A stretch of 64,000 nt of DNA, taken from Aradus depressus. Its lineage: Eukaryota; Arthropoda; Insecta; Hemiptera; Aradidae. Under the pieces are notes generated by a model that was not told the DNA's origin, searched no databases, and worked only from the letters and a program-made list of their open reading frames with translations. The translations under genes were made by a program, and so were the position numbers. Of the stretch, positions 18,895 to 29,625 are shown one piece after another (position 1 is the stretch's first letter; every line of letters begins with the position of its first letter). The stretch spans positions 11,338,001-11,402,000 of the forward strand of contig OY759218.1 of assembly GCA_963662175.1 (NCBI GenBank), given 5' to 3'.

Positions 18895-21800
18895 CTGAAA
18901 CAAACAATAATACAAATAAATACACATACAAATATAATACGTTGCCTTCCCACTACACACTATGTGTACGAGTGATGTGCCACTCATCGAAAATAAAACA
19001 GTAGGAAGACAACGTTTTTTATTCCTAAGAGAAAACTCGTCCCACAACATCTTGCTATCAAATATGGACAAATAAATACATTTCATTTGAAATAAGTACG
19101 TTTAAAAGTGGAAATGACCGAGACTAACCGATCTTATAAATGAACTTGAAAGAAATAAAACTTGTTTATTTATGATATTGTCTAATTTCACCAACTATAT
19201 TTACATGGGAGTACTTTCGGTATTTCTACCATCCTCAGCCAAAAGCATAAGAGATAAGACTGTCTTATCTCTTATGCTTTTGGCTGAGGATGGTAGAAAT
19301 ACCGAAAGTACTCCCATGTTAATATAGTTGGTGAAATTAGACAATATCATAAATAAACAAGTTTTATTTCTTTCAAGTTCATTTGAATTATTTCACAATA
19401 TCTCTGCAATAATGTCAGTTTTCATTGATCTTATAAATAATTGAATTCTGTAAAAAAAACGTTTCTATAAACACGACTCCTTAAGGATAAAGGTAAGGAA
19501 CGAACGAAATACGTTTCAGTGGTTTTCCATACACCCAGCGCCTCTGGTTCCTGATCGGACTTTACTGGAGGGACTTACAGGGCTACTTTGTCTCTGCTGA
19601 AGACTGCTGACACGACAAGTACCCTGATCATATATATATCCCCTCCAGACCATCGCGCGCAGTCTTGTACGGATAGCGGTGGTGTTCACATGTCTTATTG
19701 TTAGTGTTATTCAAATAATTATTGTTCTAATTAAATATATTTCTTTTTAAAAACAAAGTTCGGTGTATAACTATCGTAACTAGGGTTAAGAAATTTGATA
19801 GGCCTTCCTGAATCAGTTCTCTCGACACGCTAGTAATGTACTCCACCACCGTTGCCGGGTACATGGTTATTACTTAATAAGTTAAGGTTTAATTACTTAT
19901 CACCAAAAAAAAAAAAAAAAAATTTTATTAGTAGATACAATTGTATATTTTTATAAATGTAATTAAATCTTTTGAAATATAAATTTAAAAACATTTCGTT
20001 TAAACCCCGAGTTCTTTTCTTAACAAAATCCTGAAATTGTTGTATCATGCCACGTAAGAATAACAAAAACCGATGTGAAAACAGGTAAGTAATTATTTAA
20101 ACCTGTCATTATCAAACTACCATTTTCTATTAAAATCAGAGCTAAAAAAGTTTAAATATTTTATTAAATAAAGTATATGTAATCAAGCTATAGAAATGCA
20201 ATTTAGAAGCGTTTTTTCGTCTCCTGAGAAAAGTTGAGTTATTTCAATTACGAGGTTTTACAATCCGAGCGACGATATTTTTTATGCAGAACATATTTTA
20301 GAGTCGAACTCTGTGTCGGCTACTACCAGAGTGCTTTTTCGTCGGAATTCTAAATGTTGTCTACCCAGGTTTAGTTATCTAGGCTAGGGGTCTTTAACGA
20401 GTGTTTGATGTGGTACATGCTCGGCACCATCGCTTAACGTCCCATCCTGCACGAGGTGCTCAAGAATTTCTTTACCTCCCGGATAACTTTCGAACCCACG
20501 ATCTTGAGCTCAGTAGAAGAGCATGCGTCCTCGGAGCTACCAGCGCCCAGTACATATAAAACAATTAACTGTTTTTTCTTTCCTCAAGAATTGTAATGAG
20601 GGATTATTTACGTTTTAATGAGCTCAGAAACGTTGAATTTCGCGCTCTTTTGTAGCAGTTATCACCATTTTAGTGGTATAGAGAACTTTAAGCACGGTAT
20701 ATATAACAGAAACGTTTCGTTTGCGGATCTATCATCATTGAAGATTTTTTTGGTTAAAATTGTCTTTCCCTTCAGACCCCAAGGGGACCTTGTATAAATA
20801 TGAGAAAATTATTACCAGTTGTTTGTAGACGCCACCAGTCCATTGCTGAAGTTTTTCTCCGGCTCTTAAAATCAGTGCACCCGGAAGATGACCGACTTGC
20901 ACCCATTTGTTGTGGCCTTCCATAACCTAAATATATTTTTGAAAATTAGAAATGTTGAAAACAAGAAATTTTGGGTAATTTGATAATTTCTCTTTTTGTT
21001 ATGGTAGTCAACACAAATTTTATATTTGGATTCAAAATTAAGACACCAAAGAACGGGAGGGTTCAGAGGGAGAGCGAGAACTCAGTAGAAGCTTGCCAGC
21101 CCTCGCGCTCATAATTAATTTGAAAAGAAGTAGAGAGAAAATCCCAACGTAGATCTAGTTAATTAGAGCGTTTAACTAGTCGGTGTCTTCTGTTTCACTA
21201 CCTCTCCCCACTGCCATCACAGATCACTAGTCTGCTGAGTTTGCCCAACTCTCTCTGATTTTTTGGAAGATACTATACTCACACAAACAAGCCCTAATCA
21301 ACAGTTCCTACTATTCCAACCTGCCCAGTACGACTTGTTTTTTGTCTATTAAGAATAATTATAATATAAGTATTATTTAAAAAAAAATAATGCCGAACCT
21401 CTAGACCAGATTCTGAGTCCTGAGCTATAAGTGTGAAAGTCCCGCTATCGCAAAGTTGTCCAGAATTTGATTCGTTGGAAGGTTTGCAATCGTCCATAGG
21501 AGGGTAGTGAACCATTTGAAAAATGGACCGATCTTCGTCTCCATTTAGACTATGTTTTGCTAAAAAATAGTGCGGGGACACATCTGAAAAAAACAACAAA
21601 AAAAACAATTACTTTTCATGTTGTGTGAAGAGATTCTGAATACGTGTACAATCTATAACTTTTTGGGTTGTATAAGGAGATTCTTAATTGGTATATAATA
21701 TATTATTTTGGCTTCTCAAAAATGACAATTACAGACGCAACATGATTATTTGTTAACTATACCTTGTACAATTCATCTATTAATATCAAATGCAAAACCA

Positions 21801-23691
21801 TTGAATTCTCACAAAGCTTCAATGAATTGGATAGAATATAATTAATAAAATAAATAAAGGATACATACTGCAACCGATAGCAATCAACTGAAGTATTACT
21901 TTAGCCAAACTGGCGAAATCATCTGTAAGGTTTTGTATTAGCTCTTTAAATCCTGGAACTTCAATTTCTGATAATAATCCTTCGTCCAATGAATGAATAT
22001 TTAGAACATGTTTGTATTCGTGAAGTTTTCCAATTCTGAAAATAAATTGAGTTATTTTTTTTAAACAAAAGTTGAAGAAAAAGACAAGTTTTGCAGCATA
22101 ATACCTACTACCAGAGCGTTCTTTCGTCACTCTGATGTTCTAAATTTTGCCTACTGAGGTTTAATCACTTGGGGTAGGGGTCTTTAAAGAGTACCTGACA
22201 TCGCACAGGCTTGGGACCATCGCTTAATGTCCCATCCGAAGAACGACATGCTCAAGGCTTTTTCACCATCTAGATAAAAAACCTAAGGGCTTTGGCCGGG
22301 TTTCGAACCCGTGATCTTGAGCTCAATAGACAAGCACGCTACCTCTGAGCTACCGGCGTAAAATATCTATATTAATATAGTTTTAATAACAAAAAATATG
22401 ATTTTTTTTATATGCATACTTTGTTAAAATAAACATTATTTTATTATAAAACAATTATAAAGAAATAAATAAAATACAGAAAAGTTGAATATTTACATAT
22501 CACAGAAACTGTTCGCGAACAAATATATATCAAGTCAGACCGATACGTCGCGTTTCCATTTTTTCTGTAAATCAACAAAGCGATATACAGATAAACTATA
22601 CGATAAACTATGTAAGGAATCTACATAACAGTAAACATTGAGTATGATTATTCTTGTCTATTATTATCTATTTTAAATTATTTATACATATATTTCATAT
22701 TTCTTTTTTTCCTCTCTTCTCTTAAAAATTGTCTTATTCATTTCTTTCTTATTGTATTTACTTTTTATTTTTCTGTTTTTATTGTCAAATTATCTGGTAT
22801 GGTCACCACCTGACTTTCTTATACCCAATAAATTCTTTAAATTTGTGTTCTCCTTATGAAAAAAGTGCTTTTTGTCGAGGCTGAGGATGGACCGCGGCAG
22901 CTCAACGGCAGAGATGAGGACGCTGGCCCAGGACAGAGACGGTTGGAAGAGGTGAATCGTGGCTCACTCCACGCCGAGAGGCACCCGGAGTTGGGGAAAG
23001 AAGACGAAATGAGGTACTACCCGACCCCCTTCAAAACCTTCCTGATTACATCAAGTTTTCGGAAAGTGGTCATGTAGCACATCATTTGAATATTTGTTTC
23101 AAGGGCATTTCATTATCTAATTACAAATATAAAGAATATTTTTACATTTCCTATTTAATTTAATTCTTTACCATATATATGAATGGGGTCCACTTTATTC
23201 ATATAATTGTTTTATTACATAAATAATTACGTTTTTTTTCCTGGCATAATATAACCATTCCTCGTTTGGTCGTCGCCTGTACTGACATATTTGTTTCTTT
23301 CACTTTCTGGCGATGAGCAAAAAACATCTAACTTACAATATGCTCTTCGTAGCTGCAAAAAAAAAAATAATAATAATTAAATAAATTAAAATGAAATATT
23401 ATGGGAACATTTTGTAAAACATCTCAAAAAACGTAATTTTTCGGCTATTACTATTTAAGAAAGTCGGACCCCACGTTGACAGACTTTTACTTAATTTCAT
23501 CTCCTATATCCACTGTGTTAAGCTTTTCACGAAATTCGTTTAATATTTAATAATTCAAATTTGAAATAATACCTTGTGGTCAGTAATCCCATGGTTGACT
23601 AACATGGCAAAACCATGGTCTCTCAGAGATTTGTGAAGTCTTTGCGCTGCAACACGTATACATGCTTTAACTGGACATACCACATCATTCG
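18679..23691 (-). CDS. 2OG/Fe(II) oxygenase-fold protein with degenerate active site (6 exons, 5' end not found)
   Basis: Exons at 23573-23691, 23231-23352, 21869-22035, 21399-21583, 20816-20926 and 18679-18894 join in frame to a stop. Their order matches isopenicillin N synthase-like oxygenases: HKSLRDHGFAMLVNHGI (N-terminal domain), GDDQTRNGYIMPGKK, HYPPMDD, GTFTLIAQDSESGLEV, WVQVGHLPGALILRAGEKLQ, then the RHCALLYV strand. Family members bind iron through HxD...H and 2-oxoglutarate through RxS. Here the HxD position reads LCD, the distal His before Arg reads Asn (QLNFRMTLP), and RxS reads RHC. Only Asp and the Arg residues remain. The frame has no stops and all splice sites are normal, so I infer a maintained non-catalytic paralogue. 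The substrate is unknown. An N-terminal exon is expected right of 23,691. Confidence 0.86.
19141..19382. repeat. Near-perfect 120-bp-arm palindrome, Penelope-like terminus
   Basis: The arms 19,141-19,260 and 19,262-19,382 are reverse complements around a single T, with one mismatch seen (ACTATATTTACATG against CATGTTAATATAGT). Within each arm, on the outward-reading strand, are CTGAGGA, the hairpin GGTAGAAATACC and GAAAGTACTC. This order equals the hammerhead core CUGANGA, stem II, GAAA, short stem III, NUH. It is probably two head-to-head partial Penelope-like copies. Confidence 0.8.
20300..20548 (-). repeat. tRNA-derived SINE
   Basis: The minus-strand head GGGCGCTGGTAGCTC is at about 20,535-20,548, with B-box-like GGGTTCGAAAG. 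The body includes ACTACCAGAGTGC (plus-strand view) and TCTACCCAGGTTTAG (plus-strand view). Confidence 0.7.
20816..20926 (-). CDS. Oxygenase-like gene, exon 5 of those seen
   Basis: 111 bp, 37 codons, phase 0. The acceptor is ATATATTTAG and the donor is AACTG/GTAATA. It encodes NKWVQVGHLPGALILRAGEK, the conserved strand and turn after GLEV, and QQWTGGVYKQ, where relatives have WTxxxxxSxxHR. Confidence 0.88.
21399..21583 (-). CDS. Oxygenase-like gene, exon 4 of those seen
   Basis: 185 bp. The acceptor is GTTTTTTTTCAG and the donor is TAGAG/GTTCGG (weak but GT). It encodes QMVHYPPMDD and GQLCDSGTFTLIAQDSESGL. The His of HxD is replaced by Leu. Confidence 0.86.
21869..22035 (-). CDS. Oxygenase-like gene, exon 3 of those seen
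   Basis: 167 bp. The acceptor is AATTTATTTTCAG and the donor is TTGCA/GTATGT. It encodes GKLHEYKHVLNIHSLDE and EIEVPGFKELIQNLTDDFAS, a helical segment matching the family's central region. Confidence 0.87.
22100..22360 (-). repeat. tRNA-derived SINE in the oxygenase-gene intron
   Basis: The minus-strand head CGCCGGTAGCTCAGAGGTAG is at the right end, with B-box-like GGGTTCGAAACCC, one of the best-preserved heads in the window. Its 3' end lies only about 65 bp into the intron that precedes exon 21869-22035. Confidence 0.78.
22361..23230. other. Oxygenase-gene intron with a LINE tail fragment
   Basis: 22,870-23,010 in one plus frame reads ...MRTLAQDRDGWKR and then loses frame. This resembles the end of a LINE ORF2 (AQDRxxW), so it is probably a decayed LINE 3' end. 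The following CATGTAGCACATCAT also occurs at 17,337. The rest is AT-rich and unassigned. Confidence 0.45.
23231..23352 (-). CDS. Oxygenase-like gene, exon 2 of those seen
   Basis: 122 bp. The acceptor is TTTTTTTTTTGCAG and the donor is AAAAAC/GTAATT. It encodes SSPESERNKYVSTGDDQ and NGYIMPGKK, the family's EGYxxPGxE region. Confidence 0.87.
23573..23691 (-). CDS. Oxygenase-like gene, first exon found
   Basis: 119 bp. The acceptor is GTTGTTTTTTAG and the donor is CACAAG/GTATTA. It encodes AAQRLHKSLRDHGFAMLVNH, the canonical start of the non-haem dioxygenase N-terminal domain. It begins inside a codon, so an upstream exon must exist. Confidence 0.88.
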
Positions 23692-24454
23692 CTAAAAAAC
23701 AACAAAAAGCAATTATGAATTCAAATAATACGGATGAACGATGTGCCTTTTAAAGGCAAAAAAACATCTAGATTATCATCCAAAAAATATGAAAAAACGT
23801 TTTTTGTAAAAATTTACAATAATACGTATATACCTACTATACATATTTATTTCTAATTGTTATTTTTATTTTGTTTTCTTTCTTTTTTCTATATTTCGCA
23901 AATTGTGACCTGATGAAGGGAAGTAAGAACGTCTCGAAATGTCTTCGTGAAAAAGACAAATCCAGAAAAGCTATAAAAATCATCTTAATTTGAATAAAAT
24001 TAAAAAACTTATCTACTGCATTTACTAATATTATTATATCTGTACTCATATTTTCAAGTATTTATTTGTTTAATTTTATTTTTTAGTGCTATCGTTAATT
24101 GTAATCCATGTGTGCAACTCTATGAGTCCTGTTTACGTATCTAATTTATAGGCTATCTTAATGTATACATTCTTATGATGAATCCTATTACCATGTTAAG
24201 GTTTAACGGAAACAAATATTATTATCATCTTCATACTCACAACTTCATTCTCAAGTAAGTCCTCAGATAATCTTTATGAATAAAACTATAAGGAGGTGGC
24301 CGTATTTACAAAATTAATGTATCAATTTGGACGACATTTTCATTTTAAACATTTTTCATTCTATATATTTTTTCGCTAAAGTTAGAAATAACAGAAATAA
24401 ATAATATTTTCGATTAGTGAAGAAGACGAGAGATGGTGAGGTCGTGAAATGAAA
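23692..24454. other. Penelope-like remnant; missing 5' exon not found
   Basis: 23,880-24,235 is a diverged relative of the element at 14.0-14.4 kb plus 15.8 kb, with CTGATGA at 23,910 and CTCGAAATGTC in place of a perfect hammerhead hairpin. No first exon for the oxygenase gene was recognised. Confidence 0.5.
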
Positions 24455-25468
24455 TGAAATGAAAATAAATGTTATTATTCTGGGACCGAGGTCCCCTAAG
24501 AATAAATACATACAGAGTAAAGAAAATGAAACAATTAAATATAGTATCAGTACAAAGAAATAAAAAGATAGGTAGGTAAATAAAAATTAGTGCTACATTG
24601 GAGAAAAACTATACAACTAAAAAATAGATAAACAAAACATAAACAGGGAATTAAAAAAAAACATAAAATTAACAACTTCAATATGATGAAAATAAATAAA
24701 TAAATGTATCTACGAAAATAAAAGAGAATAAGTAAAAAAGAAAATCTATATAACTTAGAAAGAAATAAAATTGATAATATAAATATAAATATAAATCGAC
24801 CGAGCATAGTAATATGATGGTTGATTATAAAAGAGAAGGAAGGATGCCCAGCCAAGATTAAAAATAAAATTAATTTAGAAAGCAGAAAATAAGATAAGAT
24901 AAAAATAAATAAATTCATAATAAAAATATATTGATGTGTAAATGAGCCAAAAAGGAATACTATTGGTTATGATCGAATAATTTAGGAAATATGATAAAAA
25001 AAAATATAACAAAAATAGAGAATGACAGAGACAAAAAAGAGAGAGAGAGAAAAAAAAAAGGGAAAAGTAATTTGAATGATTAGATAATTAAGGTTGACGA
25101 ATTAGAGAATACGGGGGAGAGATCAAAGAGGAGTGGATTGTTTGGTGAAGAGGAATTGGAATAGTGAGAATTTGAAGGAAGCCACGGAAGGAGAGTGACG
25201 GATTGGGGGAGGCAGGGAGTTCCAAAGAGAGGAGGCCTGGACAAGGAATGAATTGTGGAAGGCTGAGGAGCGATGGGAGGGGATGAAGAGGTCTGAAGGA
25301 CGGGATCTAGTGTGCCTCTGGTGAACCGAGGACTGGAATTGAAACATTTGGTAGAGGTAGTAGGGTTCTTTGGATTTAAGCATTATGAAGAGGAAGGAGC
25401 CTAGGAGGTAGTTTCGGCGGTAGGGGGGTTCGAGTCGTGGGGGCGAAGGACAGGGGGGAGAGAATAAG
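24455..25468 (-). mobile_element. CR1/Jockey-type LINE, 5'-truncated, with long AT-rich 3' UTR
   Basis: Read on the minus strand, the end of an ORF2 (25,468-25,123) is followed by about 670 bp of AT-rich 3' UTR and a (TTTCA)n-like tail at 24,455. The same UTR recurs at about 31,485-32,045, 37,092-37,605 and, more diverged, 12,825-13,045. The left edge of the ORF is interrupted by an ACTTCCCC-family repeat at about 25,468. Confidence 0.8.
25123..25468 (-). pseudogene. LINE ORF2 C-terminus
   Basis: Encodes HTRSRPSDLFIPSHRSSAFH then SSLWNSLPPPIR and FKFSLFQFLF before the stop. The pattern TRS...P..R...F.NSF....LWNSLP..IR matches the very end of CR1/Jockey-superfamily ORF2. The open frame extends right to 25,584, but that part comes from the neighbouring repeat. 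Confidence 0.78.
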
Positions 25469-26010
25469 TGTTTACTTCCCCAGTTCAACGAAGTATAGGG
25501 GAAGTTATATGATCGGTCAGAAATTCCATGTTGACTTTTCACTGGAATACCATGTTTCCGACTTCCACAACACGAACTAACCAACTGTCCAAAACCAATC
25601 GACTGTTTAGGCTAAAATTCGATCGTTGACTTACATCGGGGTTATAAGGGTTTTTGAGTTGAACCCCCTTCTTTTCGGTCAGATCAGCCAAAAAGGAGTG
25701 GAGTTTTAGAGTTAAGCCCCTCAAGGTAAATAATATATCGAAACGAAATTTTATAAGTGGCTCAATGGGTCACAAAAAAGACTCCTGTACATTTTAAACC
25801 AAATCCGGCAATGAAGGAATGTTTAATGAGAGCGCAAGAACTTTGTTTATTACAAATAATTCGAGCTGGGGAAGCGTATTCCGGCGATTCACCAAAATTA
25901 CAGGTACTATCTCATTGGGGGCAAGAACTTGTACTCTCAGTGAAGACATATGATTACTGGTACTAAACTCTAAGGAGCCGTCAGTTATCCGGCTATTACG
26001 AATTGTCGTG
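25468..26010 (+). repeat. ACTTCCCC-family repeat
   Basis: Opens TTTACTTCCCCAGTTCAACG and AGTATAGGGGAAGTTATATGA (terminal palindrome). It contains an inverted inner portion (CCAATCGACTGTTTAGGC, minus sense) and plus-sense pieces after 25,730. It is probably two fragments joined. Confidence 0.65.
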
Positions 26011-26244
26011 AGCAATGTTTTTTATATTCTCGTTACCTTCCCAATAACAAGGTCATGAGAACTAACTGTTATGTAAATGAAATACAAATATAAATTATGG
26101 ATTTACCTCACAGTTTAAAATAACTTCAGATAAGAAACAAATATTTGACAGGTTCAGTATATATTTTTTTGACAGAGAATGTTATTATGGTAAGAGTGAC
26201 TAGATACGAACTTGGATAGCTGAAATGTTTGACGACCATTTTTA

Positions 26245-26660
26245 CTTCCCCAGGTACACAAAGTATAGGGGAAGTTTTTTAATCGGTCAAAAAATCTATG
26301 CTGAGTTTTCAAAAGAAAAAGGCTCAAGTCAAAGAACCTAATAACTGCCGATGTAATGAATGTATCGACATCAAATGTTATATTTAAAATCAAAACCCCA
26401 TAATAGGTGTCGATTAGGTTGTAGCAAAATCGGCCGAAAGGAAGCAGAGGATCAAGGGTGGGAGCTCGACTCAAAAACCCTAATAACTGCCGAATGTATC
26501 GACACAAAACTTAGTATGAAGAGTCAGAAGCCCTCATGTAAGTCAACTATAGATATTTAGCACAAACAGTCGATTGGTTTTAGAGAGAGAGCGAGAACTT
26601 AATCGAGTATTTAGTGCTAGGGAAGTACATTGCCGGTGGTTCACCATCGGAATTTTTTTT
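26245..26660 (+). repeat. ACTTCCCC-family repeat, near complete
   Basis: Starts TTTACTTCCCCAGGTACAC and GTATAGGGGAAGTTTTTTAA. Middle units AACTGCCGATGTAATGAATG and AACTGCCGAATGTATCGAC follow, then the 3' end AGGGAAGTACATTGCCGGTG and GTTCACC. Confidence 0.72.
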
Positions 26661-28129
26661 TGTGAAATGGCCATGAGGGACACCGTAATTCTGAAAGTAA
26701 CTTTCATATACCCCCTAACGCCAGTATGAAATGACTTTGAGAAAGGGGAGACTGGATCTGAGCAAAAATGGATGGTATAACAACGTCCTGTTATGGCCAA
26801 ATCACATATCTTTTATATTATACATTTTAATTTTCTTTTTTTGTTGTCTTATATTTAGAAAGATGCAATTGTTGCTAGGGTGCAACAACCAGCATCTATG
26901 TTGGTAGGTATGGATATGTTGGCGTGAATGGCGTATGAGAGGAAGGCCACCCAGTGGAAGGTCCTCAGTACGAAAATTTATAATAATTTTTAGGACAAGG
27001 AAAAAAAATAAATAAATAAATAAAGAAAACAAAATAAAAAAAAAAATAAAAAAAAAAGACAAGTTTGATGGATGGGTAAGAGAGATGATAAAAGTAAAGG
27101 AAAATAATGTAAAAAATAAAAAAAAATATTAAGAACGAATAGGATTTAAGTTGGCAGTAAGTCGCGGTTCCATCTTCTCTTCAACCTTCGTGGAGGGGTT
27201 TTGTGGTAAGTGTTGTGAAGAAGAAGTACGTATTTCTGTATGTGTGTAAAGTTTTCTAAAAAAAACGGATGTAAGTAATTTGTATTGTGTTGGGTACTGT
27301 GTGTATCATAAGATCGTTATGAAGTATTCTGTTGTTTATGTATGGGGGACACTGTGTTATCAGTCTGAGGGTTTTTGACTGAAACGCCTGAATTCCTTTG
27401 GTGTTGGATGTTTTTGCTGAACCGTATATATGTGATCCGTATGTCTTTTAATTGAAAAAAAAAAACGACCAATAATAAAAATATTCGTAGCTATGCGTTA
27501 CTAACATTACTTGGAAATATTTTCTACGGAAATTTATTGTACACTTTTTGGAGCGCTATAACTTTGTTTTTTTTATGCTAGCTGAAATTTGAGAGCATAC
27601 GACTGTTGGAAATTTAAAAAGGAACATTTTTGGTAAGAACCAATATTTCGATAAGATTAACAGTTTTCGGGTAAATCAAGAAAACGTCTAAAACAATTAT
27701 AATAATTAAAATAATGTTTTAAGAAGGTTTTCGTCATGTATCTCGTGAACAGATATAAACCTTTATATATAAAATGTGTCTTTCAGTTTTCTCTTCAACT
27801 TTTATTTGAAGAGAGTTTTGATTAGGTCATAAATATAAGCGGTAAGCGGTATCTTGTGAAATATACTTAAGCCCCTCAATTTTTGTCTGATTTTGGCCAA
27901 AATCGAATCAACTTTTTCAACCCTGTACCTATGGATAACAGGGAAAGTCAAAATTTTTATGGATAGAACCAAATTGTCAATTCCGCTCCTTTGTCTTTCA
28001 AAAGAGGTCAGACAGCCAAAGAGAAAGGCAAGTGCCATCTATCTCGGTCAAACATATCCAGGGAGCCAACAGAAATTGTTGAAAATCATTTACAGCCCAG
28101 CCCCGGCTATATGAATATGCGCAATTTCA
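26661..28129. other. Repeat-derived sequence without genes
   Basis: 27,500-27,900 (TTTGGAGCGCTATAACTTTG, GTAAGAACCAATATTTCGAT, TTTGATTAGGTCATAA) has an inverted relative at 34,610-34,865, so it is a dispersed repeat of unknown type. 26,660-27,480 holds simple A-rich runs and nothing recognisable. Confidence 0.4.
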
Positions 28130-28809
28130 TGTTTTTCGGCCTCCAGATTCTAAATATGGAAAAAAAAAACAATGTCTATGTGTGTCTGTGAACACGATAA
28201 CACTCGATGGAATGAATGTATCATCACGAAATTGTATATGTAACTCCCAAACACTACAACGACGACACCTATTGATTTTCAGCCAAATTGACCAAAAGCA
28301 AGGCGGGGATAAGGGGGGAAACTCAACACAAAAACTCCAATAACTGCCATTATAATGAATGTATTGACACGGAATTTCATATGTAAATTCAAAGCCCTAT
28401 AAGGAAAACACCTATCAATGTTTAGCGGAATTAGACGAAGGGGAGGGAGGGACGAAGGGAGGCTCAATTCAAAATTCCCAATAACTGCCGTTATAATGAA
28501 TGTATTGACACGAAATTTCATATGTAAATTCAAAGCCCTATAAGGAAAACACCTATCAATGTTTAGCGGAATTAGACGAAGGGGAGGGAGGGACGAAGGG
28601 AGGCTCAATTCAAAATCCCCAATAACTGCCAAAGTAATGAATGTATCGACATGAAATTTCACATTTATATTTAAAACCCTATAAGGATGGCACCTATTAC
28701 TTTTCCGCGAAATCGGTCAAAGGAAAATGGTGGATCAGAGAAGGGGGACTCGACTTAAATACCCTAATAACTGCCGATGTAATAAATTTATCAACACAAA
28801 ATTTAATGT
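28130..28809 (+). repeat. ACTTCCCC-family repeat with expanded 141-bp internal units
   Basis: The landmark AACTGCC falls at 28,342, 28,483, 28,624 and 28,769, giving spacings of 141, 141 and 145 bp. The second and third units are nearly identical over their shared part (GGAAAACACCTATCAATG, GGAATTAGACGAAGGGGAGG). The repeat is then split by a Penelope-like insertion and resumes at 29,468. Confidence 0.8.
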
Positions 28810-29467
28810 AGATGTTTGCTAGCGACTGTAGCCAAAACCTCAAATACTGTCAATTTTCGCACAGACACCAATAACCTGAGCAACATTAATGCCAATTTGC
28901 TTCAAAACTGCTGAATCCATTGTTCTGTCTCCAATTATATTTAAAATTAAAATACTGTCTGTTTCAATGTCTACATTCTGTCTAAAATTCTTCATTTAAT
29001 TAATAAGTTAAATTATGTTCCTATTTATATAATTATAGAGTTTTTTTTCTTAACATAGTAAAATATCTGTTAGCCAATAGTTAGTTTTAAGTGCCGTTAA
29101 CTGGGGTTTTCCCTGGATTTATTATCTGTTACCCTCGACCCTTCTGTACCCTTAGTTGAACGTAAGACTTCACAGTCTTCATGCCTTCTCCTCAACCATC
29201 TATATTCATAGTAAGTTTCCTTGTTTTTCATCAATGTGTATATGTATATGGATGTATATTTATGTATGTATGTATTTATGTGGATTTGTGTATGTGTGAA
29301 TGTATATTTATGTACCTATATATAATTTTAATCAATCACTCATTATATTTTTGTAATCTTGATTCCCCCATGTTTGTTAGGCCCTGATGATGATATGAAA
29401 TATATCGAAACGTTGGCATTTGAATAGTGTTTTTCATCATTGACTGACCCTCAATACCCCCAGAATT
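28810..29467 (+). mobile_element. Penelope-like element, 5'-truncated, with 14-bp target-site duplication
   Basis: ACAAAATTTAATGT flanks it at 28,796-28,809 and 29,468-29,481, interrupting an ACTTCCCC-family repeat. Near its 3' end CCTGATGATG, a GATAT...ATATC hairpin and GAAACGTTGG form a hammerhead-like core. No GIY-YIG or RT coding is left. Confidence 0.7.
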
Positions 29468-29625
29468 ACAAAATTTAATGTGAGGATTCAAAAGCCACTG
29501 TGTAAGTCAAATATTGAGTTTAAGCCCAAACGGTCGATTGGCTTTGGTGGGAGAGCGAAACTGATTAATTCGTGCTGGGGAAGTCCACAGCCGGTGATCC
29601 ACTGACGACTTTTTGACATAGCAAG
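29468..29625 (+). repeat. ACTTCCCC-family repeat, 3' end
   Basis: Continues the repeat after the insertion: GTGAGGATTCAAAAGCCACT, CGGTCGATTGGCTTTGGTGG, GCTGGGGAAGTCCACAGCCG, GACGACTTTTTG. Confidence 0.75.

Larger units (their letters stand above)
18895..20815. other. Oxygenase-gene intron with Penelope-like palindrome, LTR-like block and SINE
   Basis: 19,141-19,382 is a palindrome (separate entry). 19,470-19,870 looks LTR-like: a TATATATATC box, AATTAAATATATTTC, then AAACAAAGTTCGGTGTAT, but no partner repeat is in the window. 19,905-19,921 is a poly(A) run. A minus-strand SINE spans about 20,300-20,548. Confidence 0.5.

Noticed and set aside
20050..20085. Possible first exon ATGCCACGTAAGAATAAC... 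followed by GTAAGT
   Set aside because: Only 12 codons, low complexity, no partner exon and no recognisable product.
25757..25966. 69-codon plus frame, MAQWVTKKTPVHFKPNPAMK
   Set aside because: Part of the ACTTCCCC-family repeat; no known domain or splice context.
28279..28662. 127-codon minus frame with internal repeats
   Set aside because: Its repeats are the 141-bp units of the DNA repeat, which are a multiple of three; this produces a repetitive ORF without implying a protein.
28829..28984. Minus-strand frame of about 51 codons beginning MKNFRQNVDIETDSILIL
   Set aside because: It lies inside the Penelope-like insertion bounded by a 14-bp target duplication, on the opposite strand, without clear splice sites. 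Read as chance.
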